This document shows, piece after piece, positions 1-11,153 of a DNA stretch of 64,000 nucleotides; position 1 is the first letter of the stretch, and each line of letters opens with the position of its first letter. Source of the stretch: Ligustrum vulgare (Eukaryota; Streptophyta; Magnoliopsida; Lamiales; Oleaceae); the NCBI GenBank assembly GCA_963555705.1, contig OY743174.1, positions 62,146,234 to 62,210,233 on the forward strand. The letters are read 5' to 3'. The notes under the pieces were generated by a model that searched no databases, was not told where the DNA came from, and was given only the letters and a program-made list of their open reading frames with translations. The translations under genes were made by a program, and so were the position numbers.

Positions 1-979
1 AAAAGAAGAAGATATAGCTAAAAAAATCAATAATCCAACGAAGATCAAGAAAAAAATGCTGGAAAACTTTGAGATGAGGGGAATAAAAACAAAAATTTAT
101 GCATATTCATTTTCTATGGGTATGTATTGAGAACAAATGATACAATAATTGTATCTATTCTTATATATGTGTAGAAAGAAAATTAATCCTTTTAATTTTC
201 TATGGGAGTTATAATTAAAAATTTATTGATGTTATAATTGATCAATTCTTTAAAGTTAAAAGTACGTAGAAAGAAAATTAAAGTTAGACATAATAAATTG
301 AGTATAATTATAAAAATGAATAAAAAATAGTATAATAATAATGAAGTAATTGTTAATGTGTGATTATAAAAATTTATCAATGTTAAAAGGGTCCAAAAAA
401 GTTTATCCCATTTAAGAAACTTTTATAGATAGTGTAGATGAATCAAACACACCCTTCATGTACATTTTCTTACCAAAATTTGGATGAAAATTGGCTTCAA
501 ATGTGCTTTAACCACTTGTACCTGGAAAGCATTTCCTAGGAAAAATGTTTCAATCAAACAAAAAGGAATGAAATTTTTTCACTTTATAGAACATTTTTCA
601 TGCTTGTGTTTGGCCTCCATTTTCTCGTGAATAATATGATTTAAAATAATATTTTTGGAAGAATTTGTGATTAAAAAATGTTTGAAAAGTCAAAATTAGC
701 ATGCTTGATTAAGATAGTTTGTTGATATTGAGTGTTGAATAAATTTGAATTTAAAAAAGGGTTCAAACTGGGACTAAATGTAATAAAAAATACCCTAAAA
801 TTTTTTATATTTTTAAAATATTATAAGTGGCTCATGTGAGTGAAAAAGGATTTTGAGTTTGGGCCTATCATGTCAAAACTTTGAATATGTTGTGTTAAAG
901 GTAAACTCACTCAAGTGTTTACTGTATAATTCATAATTCAAGTGGTGACCAATTTTCAAAAATAGGTTTTCTCTTTTAT
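1..979. other. AT-rich spacer, no gene seen
   Basis: I see no convincing coding region, exon chain or terminal repeat here. The sequence is very AT-rich, and the only open frame (near 192-380, minus) is low-complexity Phe/Leu/Ile-rich translation of AT-rich DNA. Confidence 0.6.
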
Positions 980-1461
980 CTTTTAGGCCCTGTACTTTAA
1001 AAAATTAATTAGCAAATAAATGAAATGTTTTGTGTCAAATCAAGGAATTGAAATTATTTGTTGATTTATTTGTGTTTTCTAGGTAAGATGAATGATTAAA
1101 AATTAGAAAGAAAAAATGTGGATGGTTAAAAAATGGTATGAGAAATTATATAATTTAAATTTTTATAATGATTACAAATTAAATTTTGATTCCTTTTTGC
1201 CGAACAAGACCTTACAAAGAAAAGGCTGTAGGGGCGGGCAGAGCCTTGCTTTTGATTCGGGTGTGTTTTTTAGATTTAATATAAAATGTTTTGTGTCAAA
1301 TCAAAGAATTGAAATTATTTGTAGATTTATTTGTGTTTTCTAGATAAGATAAAGGGTTAAAAATTGGAGAGAGAAAATGTGAATGATTAAAAAGTGGTAT
1401 GAAAAATTGTATAAATTAAATTTTTGTAATCATTCTAAATTAATACCCTGCCAAACACACC
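980..1461. repeat. Two adjacent copies of a MITE-like repeat
   Basis: A block near 980-1213 and a second at 1259-1461 share long stretches such as GTTTTGTGTCAAATCAA and a following GAAATTATTTGT. The second copy is bounded by GGGTGTGTTTT on the left and CCAAACACACC on the right, which are inverted repeats. A third, better delimited member lies at 35881-36095. A weaker relative occupies about 1500-1800. A small PIF/Harbinger (Tourist-like) non-autonomous transposon is the likely identity; no transposase is encoded. Confidence 0.6.
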
Positions 1462-1941
1462 TGAAATAGCGTAATGGCCAGCCAACTCATCAAGTGTTTT
1501 GTTAAATTTATTTATAAATTTAATATAATATGTGTTCGGTGGGTCATTAAAGAGGAGAGAGAATTTGTTGTTTTGAGGATAAAATGTGTGATTAAAAATT
1601 GAATAGAAAATATGTGTGGTTAAAAAATGATTTGAGAAATTGTGTAATTTAAATATCCATTTAAATAAGTAGCCGATTTCTTCACATTTTTTCAAATAAA
1701 TTTTAATTATTCACATTTTTCAAAATCAAATTTGAATTACACATTTTACAAACAACAAATTATTTGTTTATAATTAAAACTGGGTCACCAAACACAGGCT
1801 AAAAGATAATGTGTTGGAGCGCTTGGCAAAAGATTGGAATAGCAAATTTATATCTCATTAATGCAGGTCGAGTGAAGCGATCCTAATGGTATCTTATGCT
1901 GCATACAGCTGAAGCTGCCAGCAATCTTGACACGATCATTT

Positions 1942-2155
1942 ACTCCCAACATTAATCAACGAGCATGGGTTCTTAACAGTGCACACCACACATTTGACGT
2001 GCACCCAATCAGTTCTGCATTAATCAAATAATCTTTTCCTCCCAACGTTAATCAACGAAAATGATCAAATGCATGGGTTCTGAACAATGCAAGCTAGACG
2101 TGCACGATACGGTGCACGTCGAATGTGCACCCGGTCAGTTATGCATTAATCAAAT
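1942..2155. repeat. Imperfect tandem duplication with TGCACGT hairpin
   Basis: Two copies of a unit of roughly 100-120 bp lie side by side, about 1942-2035 and 2039-2155. Each runs from CTCCCAACRTTAATCAACGA through GCATGGGTTCT to GACGTGCAC and a GTCAGTT..GCATTAATCAAATA end. The second copy also contains a strong inverted repeat at 2097-2120: GACGTGCAC, a 6-base loop, then GTGCACGTC. It lies 3' of the first AKR gene and no function is evident. Confidence 0.6.
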
Positions 2156-2623
2156 ACAGTGAAAATTGAATATATTGTTTGGTAGTTTCTCTTCTCAGGG
2201 CCTGTTGCTCTTGATATTTTTTTCTCATTTTTCTCTCAAATTTATTTTCATTTGTATATGAGACATCACTTTTCAACCATTTTTGAGCACACATTCACTC
2301 AAAACAATTTTTTTATTCCATTACCAAACCGGTTCTTAATTACAATAGTACGTATATTCGAATTACCTGAAACCTAGTTAATATAAATAAAACCGATTAA
2401 GAGGAAACATTACAAAGCTAGAAGATATAGTACGATCTTCAATGACTCAATTATAAGCTTTACAAACTAAAACATAACATCATTGGGTCAAGAAAAACAC
2501 TACTTTCATCACTTACTCGAGAAATAGTGACACAATCGAACAAATTGTGGAAGATATAACTAGAATCGGAAGCTCCCATCCTTCCAAAACATAAGATATA
2601 AGCATTTAGCCATTTTGCTGTGT

Positions 2624-5600
2624 TCATTTTGGGAGTGGGGTATTGGCAAATCTCCACGTGAAACTTTCAAGAGCCACCGTAGGGGTTTTAATTCCAGCCA
2701 CTTCATTGATAGGAACTGCATCGGAAATCTCTTTCAAATCATCTTTGGTGAGTTTCAGTTTCACGGAACCTATATTTTCGTGGAGATTTTTTATTTTGGT
2801 AGTACCTATAAATATTACAAGATTGATTAACAAATTATCACTGAATCAAGACAATCAGTGAGATAAATATTATAATATATATTTCATTCATCACTCCATT
2901 TATTACAAAGTTCTAAAGTATGATATGAATGGGCTTACCCGGAATAGGTACAACATCATCTCCTTGATGAAGAACCCAAGCAATAGCAAGTTGAGCAGGG
3001 GTGCATCCATGTTTATTAGCTAACTTTTCTATACGAAAATAAATGGCCTTGTTCTTATCAAAGTTATCTCCAGTAAACCTTGGGTGACTTCCCTAATGGT
3101 AAGCAAATAAAAATTAGGCAATGTTCAACAAATAAAGATTACTGAATTGAAGAAGCTACTAAATCATCTTAGTCATAAAAGAAGAAATTACACAATGAAA
3201 AATAAAAGAAATAGATGCATACATACCAATGCACTATTTGGATGCACCTTTTAAACTACTGCTTTCCCAGCAAAAATTCCTCTGCCTATTGGACTATATG
3301 GAACTATTCCAATACCAAGTTCCCTAATAATCCATTCAAAGAAAAAACGAAAATAAATATATATGAGAACATAAATACTGAACTGGGAGGATAACAATAA
3401 GAAGAAAAGCTACACACACCTGAAGCATAATAGACTAATAGTGGTTAAAAGATGGACCGGGAAAATTAGAAGAAGATGAATTGAGAGATTGCAACATTGA
3501 TTGAAAGAAGAAAATATACTTATATGCAAATGTTCAAAGCACTAAGTGTTACTGTAGTTTAACCCCAATTTAACCTGCTTTTCAGTTCCCAGTTAAATTG
3601 AAATTGATCAAACTATTAACTGAACATATAATATTTTGTAATATTTTGAACAATTGAAACAATAATCAAAGTATTTGACAATTAAGGGAAACCTGCAAAG
3701 TGGAATTATATCTTCTTCGATGTCACGAGTCCAAAGGGAATATTCTATTTGCAGAGCACTAACGGGATGTACTGCATGAGCTCTCCTTATTGTATTTGGA
3801 CTAGCTTCGAATAACCCAATATATCTTATTTTACCTTCATTGACTAGCTTTTTAAGTTCTCCCATCTACAATTCAAAAAAGTTTATCAACATGAGGTAAC
3901 ATGTAGGGTTGTCAGAGGATTGGATTTTTATCTGAATCTGATGAAATTAACGGAAGATGGATTTAGGATCTCAATTTGATAACCCGATAAAGATTTGAAT
4001 ACAATAATTCGTTAACCAAACAAATAGAACAAATATGAATATAAGTCAATTGGATCTGATAACAATCAGATCTGAACTTTTTACAATAATGTCATTGTCA
4101 ACTAACAAATTAATATGATTATTTCCTTCTATTTTTTATTTTTATTATTGCTATAATTTTTTTTAGGTATTATGGTTTTATTTTTTTTATTTATGAATGA
4201 TATGAAATTATAATTAATCATATGAGTAAAATTTTACTCATTAATATGCAAACATTGAAAAAATAAATTATGCTAAAAATAATTTTGGATCGGATATTTA
4301 ATAAGGTAGCAAATCGGATATGAATTTAACTATAAAAAATTCATCGGATTATCGGATCAGATCTACGAATTATTCTTATCGGATTGGATATAGGCAGATC
4401 CGATTCACATCCGATCCGTTTACACCCCTAGTAACATGTGAGTAAATTTGAAAGCATGTTATTAGTTAAGAGAATCAAATACAAAAGAAAATAGATTATG
4501 ACCATTAATCAGAATGGTTGTATTAGTATAAGACCAAATAAAAGCATATAAAAGAATAACTCACTGTCTATTCAATAGGTTAATGGCCATCAATCAAAAT
4601 GGTTGTATAAGACCAAATAAAAGCATATAAAAGAATAACTCACCGTCTCTTCAATAGGCACAGTTGTATCAATTCGATGTATGTAGTAAAGATCAATATA
4701 GTCCACACCAAGACGCTTCAAACTATCCTCACAGCAAGAACGAGCATATTCAGGTGAACCTTTCACTATAACTTCAGATGCAGTAATTGCGGCTACTCCA
4801 AACTTTGTAGCTAACTCAATCTTTTCTCGAGGTAATTGCTTTAGTGCCTGTAGCATTGGAATGTCACAAGTAAAGACACTTGAAGAAGACCCAATAAAAT
4901 GCTCATATGTTGCAGTTAGTGGATTTCAAATCAACAGTCATCTATTGGTCCATTATTGCAAAGCTATAGTTAAAAATAAATTCAAGAATAGTCGAGACTA
5001 ATTTTTATCACCCTTCCAGTGAATAGCTTCTTCATAGATTAAAACTTCTAAATATTGTATTACTATGTAAATTTTGGTAGAACTTACAGATATAATAGCA
5101 GCACTTTTATCAACCATACTTCCTGACTTTTGTAGGAAGTTTTTTCAAATTCATATGGACAATTAATTTTCAAAATTGAGCAAGAAATTACGAAAGTCGA
5201 TATCCAAGAAAGATGTTTATCATAGTTTTTTTATCCTTAAATTTCTTGCCTTAAAAGCACACAGAATAACTGATTTTGATACATGGGAAACCATTATTCA
5301 CAAACCTATAGCTGGCCATAAGTACCAGCCTCTAAAATGTAGTTTCCTTAACATCAAATTATCTGAGCAATACCATACTCATAGTGCAGACATGTTAAAA
5401 TGTATTACACCTCAGCGTATGCAACAAGTCCAAGACACGACTCGTGCAGTTGGCCTCATGGGTCACAGCTTATGGGGCTAAAGCAACTCTTCAGGACTTT
5501 AATGCACAAGTCCAACACCAATAACCCATAAGAACAAGCAATGTGGCAGCGAATAAAACAACTATAAAATTAGTTGTTGATTGTATAAACATAAAGATTG

Positions 5601-6200
5601 TAAGGTTTCGGTAAAAGAAACTCTCACAATTGCAGGTGATGAATATTAATCAGCTATTCCCACCATCTTATACGACTAAAAAAGAATAAGTATATTTCCA
5701 GAATATAGTGTACCGCCATAATCAAGAGTAAGTATCTGAGAAATTACCTTTCCTACCAAGTATTCATTGGCATAGTTCACACCATAAAGATTAGACGTGT
5801 CAAAAAACGTAATGCCTTTACTAAATGCCTCTTTAATTACCGCAATTCCTTCCTCATCAGGAACAGGGTTATTGTAGTTACCAGAAAGTCCCATACAACC
5901 ATAACCTAACTTTGATACCTGGAAGGAAAACATAAATCACTCCATTCAACTGATTGATGAAAATAATTGCAAAGTTGTACAGAGATTTGAACGATTATTT
6001 TTAGGATGCTAAATCATCAACCAAAGAGTATACAAATCGAACCAAATAGATCCCTTGATGCATTCGGTTGGAAAAAAAAAACCTTCAAATGGGATTTTTA
6101 AATTGAATTAAAGCTGAAGCTGAAGTTTAAAAATAAGAATAAAGACCTCAAGCCCTTGGGTTCCGAGTTTCACTCGCGGCATTTCAACTTGTTCAGCCAT
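2624..6200 (-). pseudogene. Aldo-keto reductase copy 1, premature stop in exon 5
   Basis: This gene resembles plant NADPH-dependent aldo-keto reductases of the IN2-2/auxin-induced PCNT115/perakine reductase group, cytosolic enzymes that reduce aldehydes and ketones. Seven exons read on the minus strand with GT..AG borders: 6147-6200, 5748-5918, 4644-4847, 3693-3865, 3227-3323, 2939-3092 and 2624-2805. Their sum is 1035 bp, or 344 residues, a normal family length. The catalytic tetrad is visible: Asp58 and Tyr63 in FFDTSNLYG, Lys90 in ATKFG and His132 in YYIHRID. In exon 5, codon 225 is TAA (3251-3253) where the tandem copy has GAA. The product would stop at 224 residues and lose the C-terminal third of the barrel. 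All splice borders are otherwise intact, so the break is probably recent. Intron 3 holds a hAT element. Inactive as an AKR enzyme is my inference; a short protein cannot be excluded. Confidence 0.9.
3896..4438. mobile_element. Non-autonomous hAT element in AKR copy 1 intron 3
   Basis: The 8-bp target duplication GTAACATG occurs at 3896-3903 and 4431-4438. The element between them (3904-4430, 527 bp) begins TAGGGTTGTCA and ends in the inverted partner TTTACACCCCTA. Eight-base duplications and TAGGG termini are hAT hallmarks. The interior is AT-rich with repeated GGATCGGAT-type motifs and has no open frame. Confidence 0.88.
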
Positions 6201-6575
6201 TGCTAACTTCCTTCTCGCTTTTCAGATCGGACCTCTTCTTCCAGTGAGTTAAAGATCCGACACCGCCACGTTGATAATAGGAAAGGATATGAAGTTGGTG
6301 GCCAAAATGACATTATTTTTATTTTTTTTGAAATGGCCAAAATGACATTATAAGTGTGAAGTTGGGTGTTCATTAGTGGAATTAACCTGAATAGTTAGGA
6401 TTGTTATGGGAGTTGACTATCTAGCCTGGATAGTAGGTCCTACTATTTGTGCAAGACAGTTGAAAACTTGAAATTGTCGATTTTATCTTTCAAGACAATT
6501 GAACACAAAATGAATCTTATTTTGAGAACTATCAAGGTGTGCGAAATAATAATAATTGTTAAAAATCAATCCAAA
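6201..6575. other. 5' flank of AKR copy 1
   Basis: These 375 bp separate the AKR copy 1 start codon from the first retrotransposon fragment and presumably hold the promoter. I see no unambiguous TATA box or other site I could defend. Confidence 0.4.
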
Positions 6576-6714
6576 TGTTGACTTGGGAAAACAAGAGATA
6601 TCATCTACAAATCATCAGTCACATTAGCAAGGAGATCACGAGGCAAACCAACGGAGGATATAAAATCTGTTTACGTGTCAAAAATATTTCCATCTATTTT
6701 TGTATACATATGAA
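6576..6714 (+). mobile_element. Copia LTR fragment, cut by Helitron end
   Basis: Bases 6582-6714 match 9052-9186, the 5' part of the LTR of the neighbouring copia element, with about 8 differences in 133 bp. The fragment starts at a TGTTGACTTGGG-like LTR end. It stops at the A of an A/T target exactly where the Helitron CTAG terminus begins. Confidence 0.75.
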
Positions 6715-9051
6715 CTAGTTTCACACCCGTGCGATGCACGGACATATTTCATTGACAAAAAATTAAAGGATTGGTCTTTTTGTGTTATAGTTTTCAATTT
6801 TGAGTTTTTGAATTCATTTTCAATTATGTGTTTTAGGTACTTGTTTTGAGAAACTAAAAAAATGCATTCTTTATGTTATTGTGAAAACAAAAAAACTAAA
6901 AAAAATTCGCTTACATTAATAAACATATTTTATTTAGGGGTAAAAAAAGTAATTCACACTCCAAAAATGCTCTCTTATTTTGTTCTTCATTTTTTTATTT
7001 CAAGAATAATTTATTGATGTCTTTACATTTTTTGTTTGATATATTTTTTATATGCTAATGGTCAATCAATTCAAATACATCTCAATTGATTTTTATTTAT
7101 TTATTCGAAAAGTTCTTTTAAAATTATTAAACTTTCATATTTGTCTAAATTAAAGGCAAACAAAAAGCGAAGAAAGAAAATATTTAACAATTTGATGTTA
7201 CGGGAGGTACGTAAGAGCTATTTGATAACTCAACTCGAAGACTCTTCAATGAGTTTATGATAATCGTATAACCGTTCTTTTAACTTTTTAGCAACATGAT
7301 AAACGGTCGTGGTAGAGTTTTGATAGTGATAAATGATAAAAGAAAATTTCGCATTAATCTAGTTCTTAATAAGAAACTTCAAGAATCTAAACGTTTATAG
7401 ATGCTTAAGAATGTACTAACCACGCATAGGGAAAGAACAATGAGATGTAGGGTGTTTCAAATGCTCCATGATCAACATAATTAGACAATCCTTCGGGCAA
7501 ATTATGTCCACTTGAATTACAAACAGGCTTTATCTGCATGTATGGACTATGGTAGTCTCGAACCGCAGTATTTTTTCCAAGCTTCAAACATCTGTCTCAA
7601 TCTTCTAAGCTTCTGATCCGGATCCAAGATTGCATCGACCTGACCTGATTTTCTTCAATGAAGAACTTGGTATTTTCGCCAAATATTTGACTCCTCTACT
7701 CAAACTCTTCAGCCAATCAACTAATGACACTTAGACCAGCAATCATTGGTCTCACTTCACTGCACTCTTGAGCCCTAAAGTTGCTTTCTCTATCATAGCT
7801 CGACTCACTTTCCTCAATCAAGTGCATTGGTTAATGCATCATAATTTCTATGTGAATCATCGAAAGCCAGACTTCTCTTTGTAATAAAAAGGCTCGACTG
7901 GAGTGATCTCATTTGTTTCTGCCACACCTCTTCCATGGACTTCATTTTTAATTAGCTCATATTCAGTTCTCGCGCGTATTGTTAAAGTTGTTGGTGAAGT
8001 ACGTCGTTTTCCTCTTCCTTATCTCTCAGTGCAGATTCAGCTCTAAGAACTCGGCATTGCATTTCAGCAAGGACTGATGAATTGATCACCAGCACTTCTT
8101 CCTGCTCCGCACCCTGATTTAGAACAAATCAGTATCAATCAGAAATAGGAATATCAATCCTTTTATATATAAAATAGAAAAGTATTGAGCATTGTTATCT
8201 AGCATCAATCCTAACCTAATGGATTTAAAAAAATAGACCAAGAGGGTCTTCATTTATAGGAACTAAGTTGGAAATCAAATGAGAGGAAACCATGTGAAGC
8301 TAAGATGTAGGTCAACGAAAATCCATTCAAATTTCTAAATGAGAGAAGTTTTGTTATGTTGTCATTACATTTGTTATTAAAGATAATACTAATATAAATT
8401 AAACAAATTATCATCAATCGGAATTTACTAATGACCTTCTGTAGATTACTTTCCATTGACCGACCAAAGCACCATCAGTGACTTTCGATAACATCGCCCA
8501 CGACATTGGTTTTTATAGCTAGAGGATCCTTCTCGCCGAGTCCATGCCTGAGAGAGAAAAAATCAAGAATTTAACTTCCAAGTATAAACGTGAACATAGC
8601 TGGAACTCCAATGCAGTAGTCTACAATCAGATTCTAAAAGTGATGATCAAGAATACACTTGATTATGCCACCTTGAGCTACCAGGCATCGAGGTCAACCT
8701 ACAAACTACCCGACAATATTTCACATGTATCGATTATGGATTCACAGTGATTGAGCAAACATACCACATAAAAAATCCCTCCTGCTTCAATATTGTATGA
8801 ATAACTTAAAACCAGTCGAAAAATTCCTTATCGAGTATAATATGCGAACCTAGACATTGTCAATGGATCATATATTAATGTGAACAAATAGAAAACTAAC
8901 ATTGATTTCCTCTGGTGGGATGTAGGAAAAATATGGATCAAGTGTTTTTCAAAACTCTATTGATTTTGAGAGGTCAGTGCATAGTAATGTATGATTCATC
9001 TTAGATATTGGAAAAATAATCTTTAGAATTGAATCACAACTTCTTTCTTTT
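6715..9051 (-). mobile_element. Helitron (minus orientation), gene-capturing; 5' end uncertain
   Basis: Read on the minus strand, the element ends in a 3' hairpin at 6727-6741 (stem CCGTGC / GCACGG, loop ATC), then GGTGTGAAA and CTAG (6715-6718), followed by a host T. This is the classic plant Helitron terminus. No terminal inverted repeats or target duplication are expected. Its 5' TC end was not found; the right limit given is only where copia LTR sequence resumes. It carries a myosin VIII fragment (7540-8113). No Rep/helicase coding was seen, so it is non-autonomous. Sequence from about 8250 to 9050 is unassigned. Confidence 0.75.
7540..8113 (-). pseudogene. Captured fragment of a plant class VIII myosin gene
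   Basis: Minus-strand translation, with frame breaks and stops, gives blocks typical of the C-terminal part of plant myosin VIII. These include a coiled-coil piece (AESALRDKEEEND), then MKSMEEVWQKQMRSLQSSL, then EEFEQRSQIFGENTKFF, and finally RQMFEAWKK near 7570. They occur in the order of the intact protein. The 8113 edge looks like a 3' splice site (CAG before GGTGCGGAGCAG), so the capture included genomic exons. Myosin VIII is a cytoskeletal motor, but this remnant lacks the motor domain and is broken. Confidence 0.8.
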
Positions 9052-9278
9052 CTTGGGAAAACAAGAGATATCATCTACAAATCATCAGTCACATCAGCAA
9101 GGAGATTACGAGGCAAACCAACGGAGGAGATAAAATATGTTTAAGTGTCAGAAATATTTCCATCTATTTTTGTATAGATATGAATGTTTATATATTGTTT
9201 GTTTTACATTCGGTTATTTTGACTCTGTATAGCTGTAGAAATGATTCTTGTATTAGTCTATAAATAGAAGCAATGTAT

Positions 9279-10207
9279 CATACACTCAGTGGCGGATCCA
9301 AGATTAAATTCCAGCTAGAGCGGTGACCGACGAAGGTCAACGATCGCAATAACAAGAACGTTTATTATTTTTATTATTTAATTTAATATTAAAAATTATT
9401 AAATCGATATAGGAACACACAAAAACATTATTATAAAATATGAAAATATAATCCAATACAAAACAAAATTAGAGGTAAAATGGGTTGGGACTTTCGTTTA
9501 GGTTGGAAAAAAATTCCATAATATGTAAATCAATAATCACAAATCAAATCAAGTATTCATCAAATCACAATTCACGTTTCATAACCTTTAATCAATAATC
9601 ACAATTCACAATTGTTGGGTCTATTAACTAATAGGCCCATTATTATATTAATAGAAAGTTCCAACCCAAGTTAATCATAGAATGGAACTAGGAGGACTAT
9701 TGTTGCAATATTGATTTTAGGGTTTTTGACTTTTCTTACAAATACAAACAAAGTCTGGGGCACACACATTACTCATAGAGGCTGAAAAAGCAGTGTACTT
9801 ACAGATAGAAACACGCAGCAGCTGGAGCATCATTTTGGCCAAGAATTTAACACAAATTCACGCTACAATCGTGGAGTAAAAAGGTGCCTTTTTTCCCAAT
9901 TTAAACGAAATTTATCTACCTCCATACAAAAAAGTTCGTTCGTCTCTTCTTAATTCACTTGGGTGTGGTAACAAACTAAAATCTGAAGCTTTTTGTCGTA
10001 GAAGAAAAATCAAAGTTGGCAACAATGGTGGCACTACAGCCCGCAGAGCTCATTTGCATCACTGTCCGGCCCTTTCCAATTCTTTGTTGGCCCAACGTTT
10101 CTCTCCATCTTGCTACACGCCACTAGTATGCACCGGCGGATCTGCCGGTGGCCAGCTAGCACAACTGCGCTAGCTCGCTACACGGTGGATCCGCCACTGC
10201 ATACACA
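9279..10207. mobile_element. hAT (Tip100-like) element inside the copia LTR
   Basis: The element (9287-10199, 913 bp) starts CAGTGGCGGATCCA and ends with its exact inverse TGGATCCGCCACTG. It is flanked by CATACACT (9279-9286) and CATACACA (10200-10207), an 8-bp duplication with one mismatch. No transposase frame is present. A GC-rich hairpin-prone stretch (GCTAGC and CGGCGGATCTGCCGG palindromes) lies at 10130-10185. Confidence 0.85.
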
Positions 10208-10307
10208 CACTCGTTGTAATTTTCTCAATACAGAAACCAATTTCTCAAAATCTTCCTACTAGTTCATATTCAACATTGCAAAGCGTCTTATTTTTCAATT
10301 CCTATTA

Positions 10308-10319
10308 TGGTATTAGAGC
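10308..10319 (+). other. Copia primer binding site
   Basis: TGGTATTAGAGC differs by one base from TGGTATCAGAGC, the standard plant site complementary to the 3' end of initiator tRNA-Met. It lies six bases upstream of the gag start codon and fixes the 3' edge of the left LTR. Confidence 0.85.
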
Positions 10320-10324
10320 TAGAT

Positions 10325-11083
10325 ATGGAAGAATCCAATGCTGCAAATACAAATCAAAATCAAAACTCAAACACAAACAACACCACTTTAATTCATGATA
10401 CTACCCAAACAAGCAGTCCATACTTTATTGGAAGCAATGATGGCACTGGTGCCATGCTTGTAACTCATGTCTTAGATACAAATAACTATCACTCATGGGC
10501 TCGATCAATGAAGAGAGCATTAAGGATCAAGAACAAGCTATGGTTCATTGAAGGAAGCATAATCGAGCCAAAGGAACCAAATGACCCCCTCATGGAGCAT
10601 TGGTTGCGTTGCAACGATATTGTTATCACATGGATACAAAACATGATGGCCTTAGACATCAAATGCAGTACTATATACGCCGAGACAACACATTAGCTTT
10701 GGATCGAGTTGGAACAACATTTTGCTCAACAAAATGCACCTCGAATCTTTGAGATCAAACAAGCCATAACCACACTTTTGCAGAATCAGGATCCTGTAAG
10801 TGTATACTTCTGAAAACTCAAAACACTGTTAGATGAACTGATGAATTGTGAAGCTATCCCTAATTGTAGTTGTGAAGGATTAAAAATTGTGGTTCAAAAT
10901 CAACAAAAGGACTGGGTGATGAAGTTTTTAATGGGTTTAAATGATTCGCATAAAGGTGTTAAGGCGCAAATTCTGCTGATAAAACCCTTTCCTAGTCTAA
11001 ATAAAGTTTATTCCATAATACAACAAGAAGAGAAAAGAAGGGAAATATCCAAAGAAGGAACTCGTGCCTCACTCAGCCAATAA
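10325..11083 (+). pseudogene. Copia gag remnant
   Basis: The gag frame starts at 10325 (MEESNAANTNQ), just after the primer site. An Asn/Thr-rich leader precedes the copia gag core (LDTNNYHSWARSMKRAL, then WLRCNDIVITWI and FLMGLND), which packages element RNA. A TAG near 10693 and a TGA near 10812 interrupt it. The frame continues in register in between and resumes at 10841-11083. No CCHC zinc knuckle is seen at its end. Confidence 0.8.
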
Positions 11084-11153
11084 TGCTAAGAGCATTGTGG
11101 CTTCCTATTCTTCAGATTGAAACATACATAAACTGTCTGGTATATCTCTATGT

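Noticed and set aside
5176..5481. 101-codon plus-strand frame
   Set aside because: It lies within intron 2 of AKR copy 1, on the opposite strand, with no recognisable domain or start context.
8544..8750. 68-codon plus-strand frame within Helitron sequence
   Set aside because: It has a protein-like composition but matches no family I recognise, and it opposes the direction of the captured myosin fragment. Kept only as a question in the findings.
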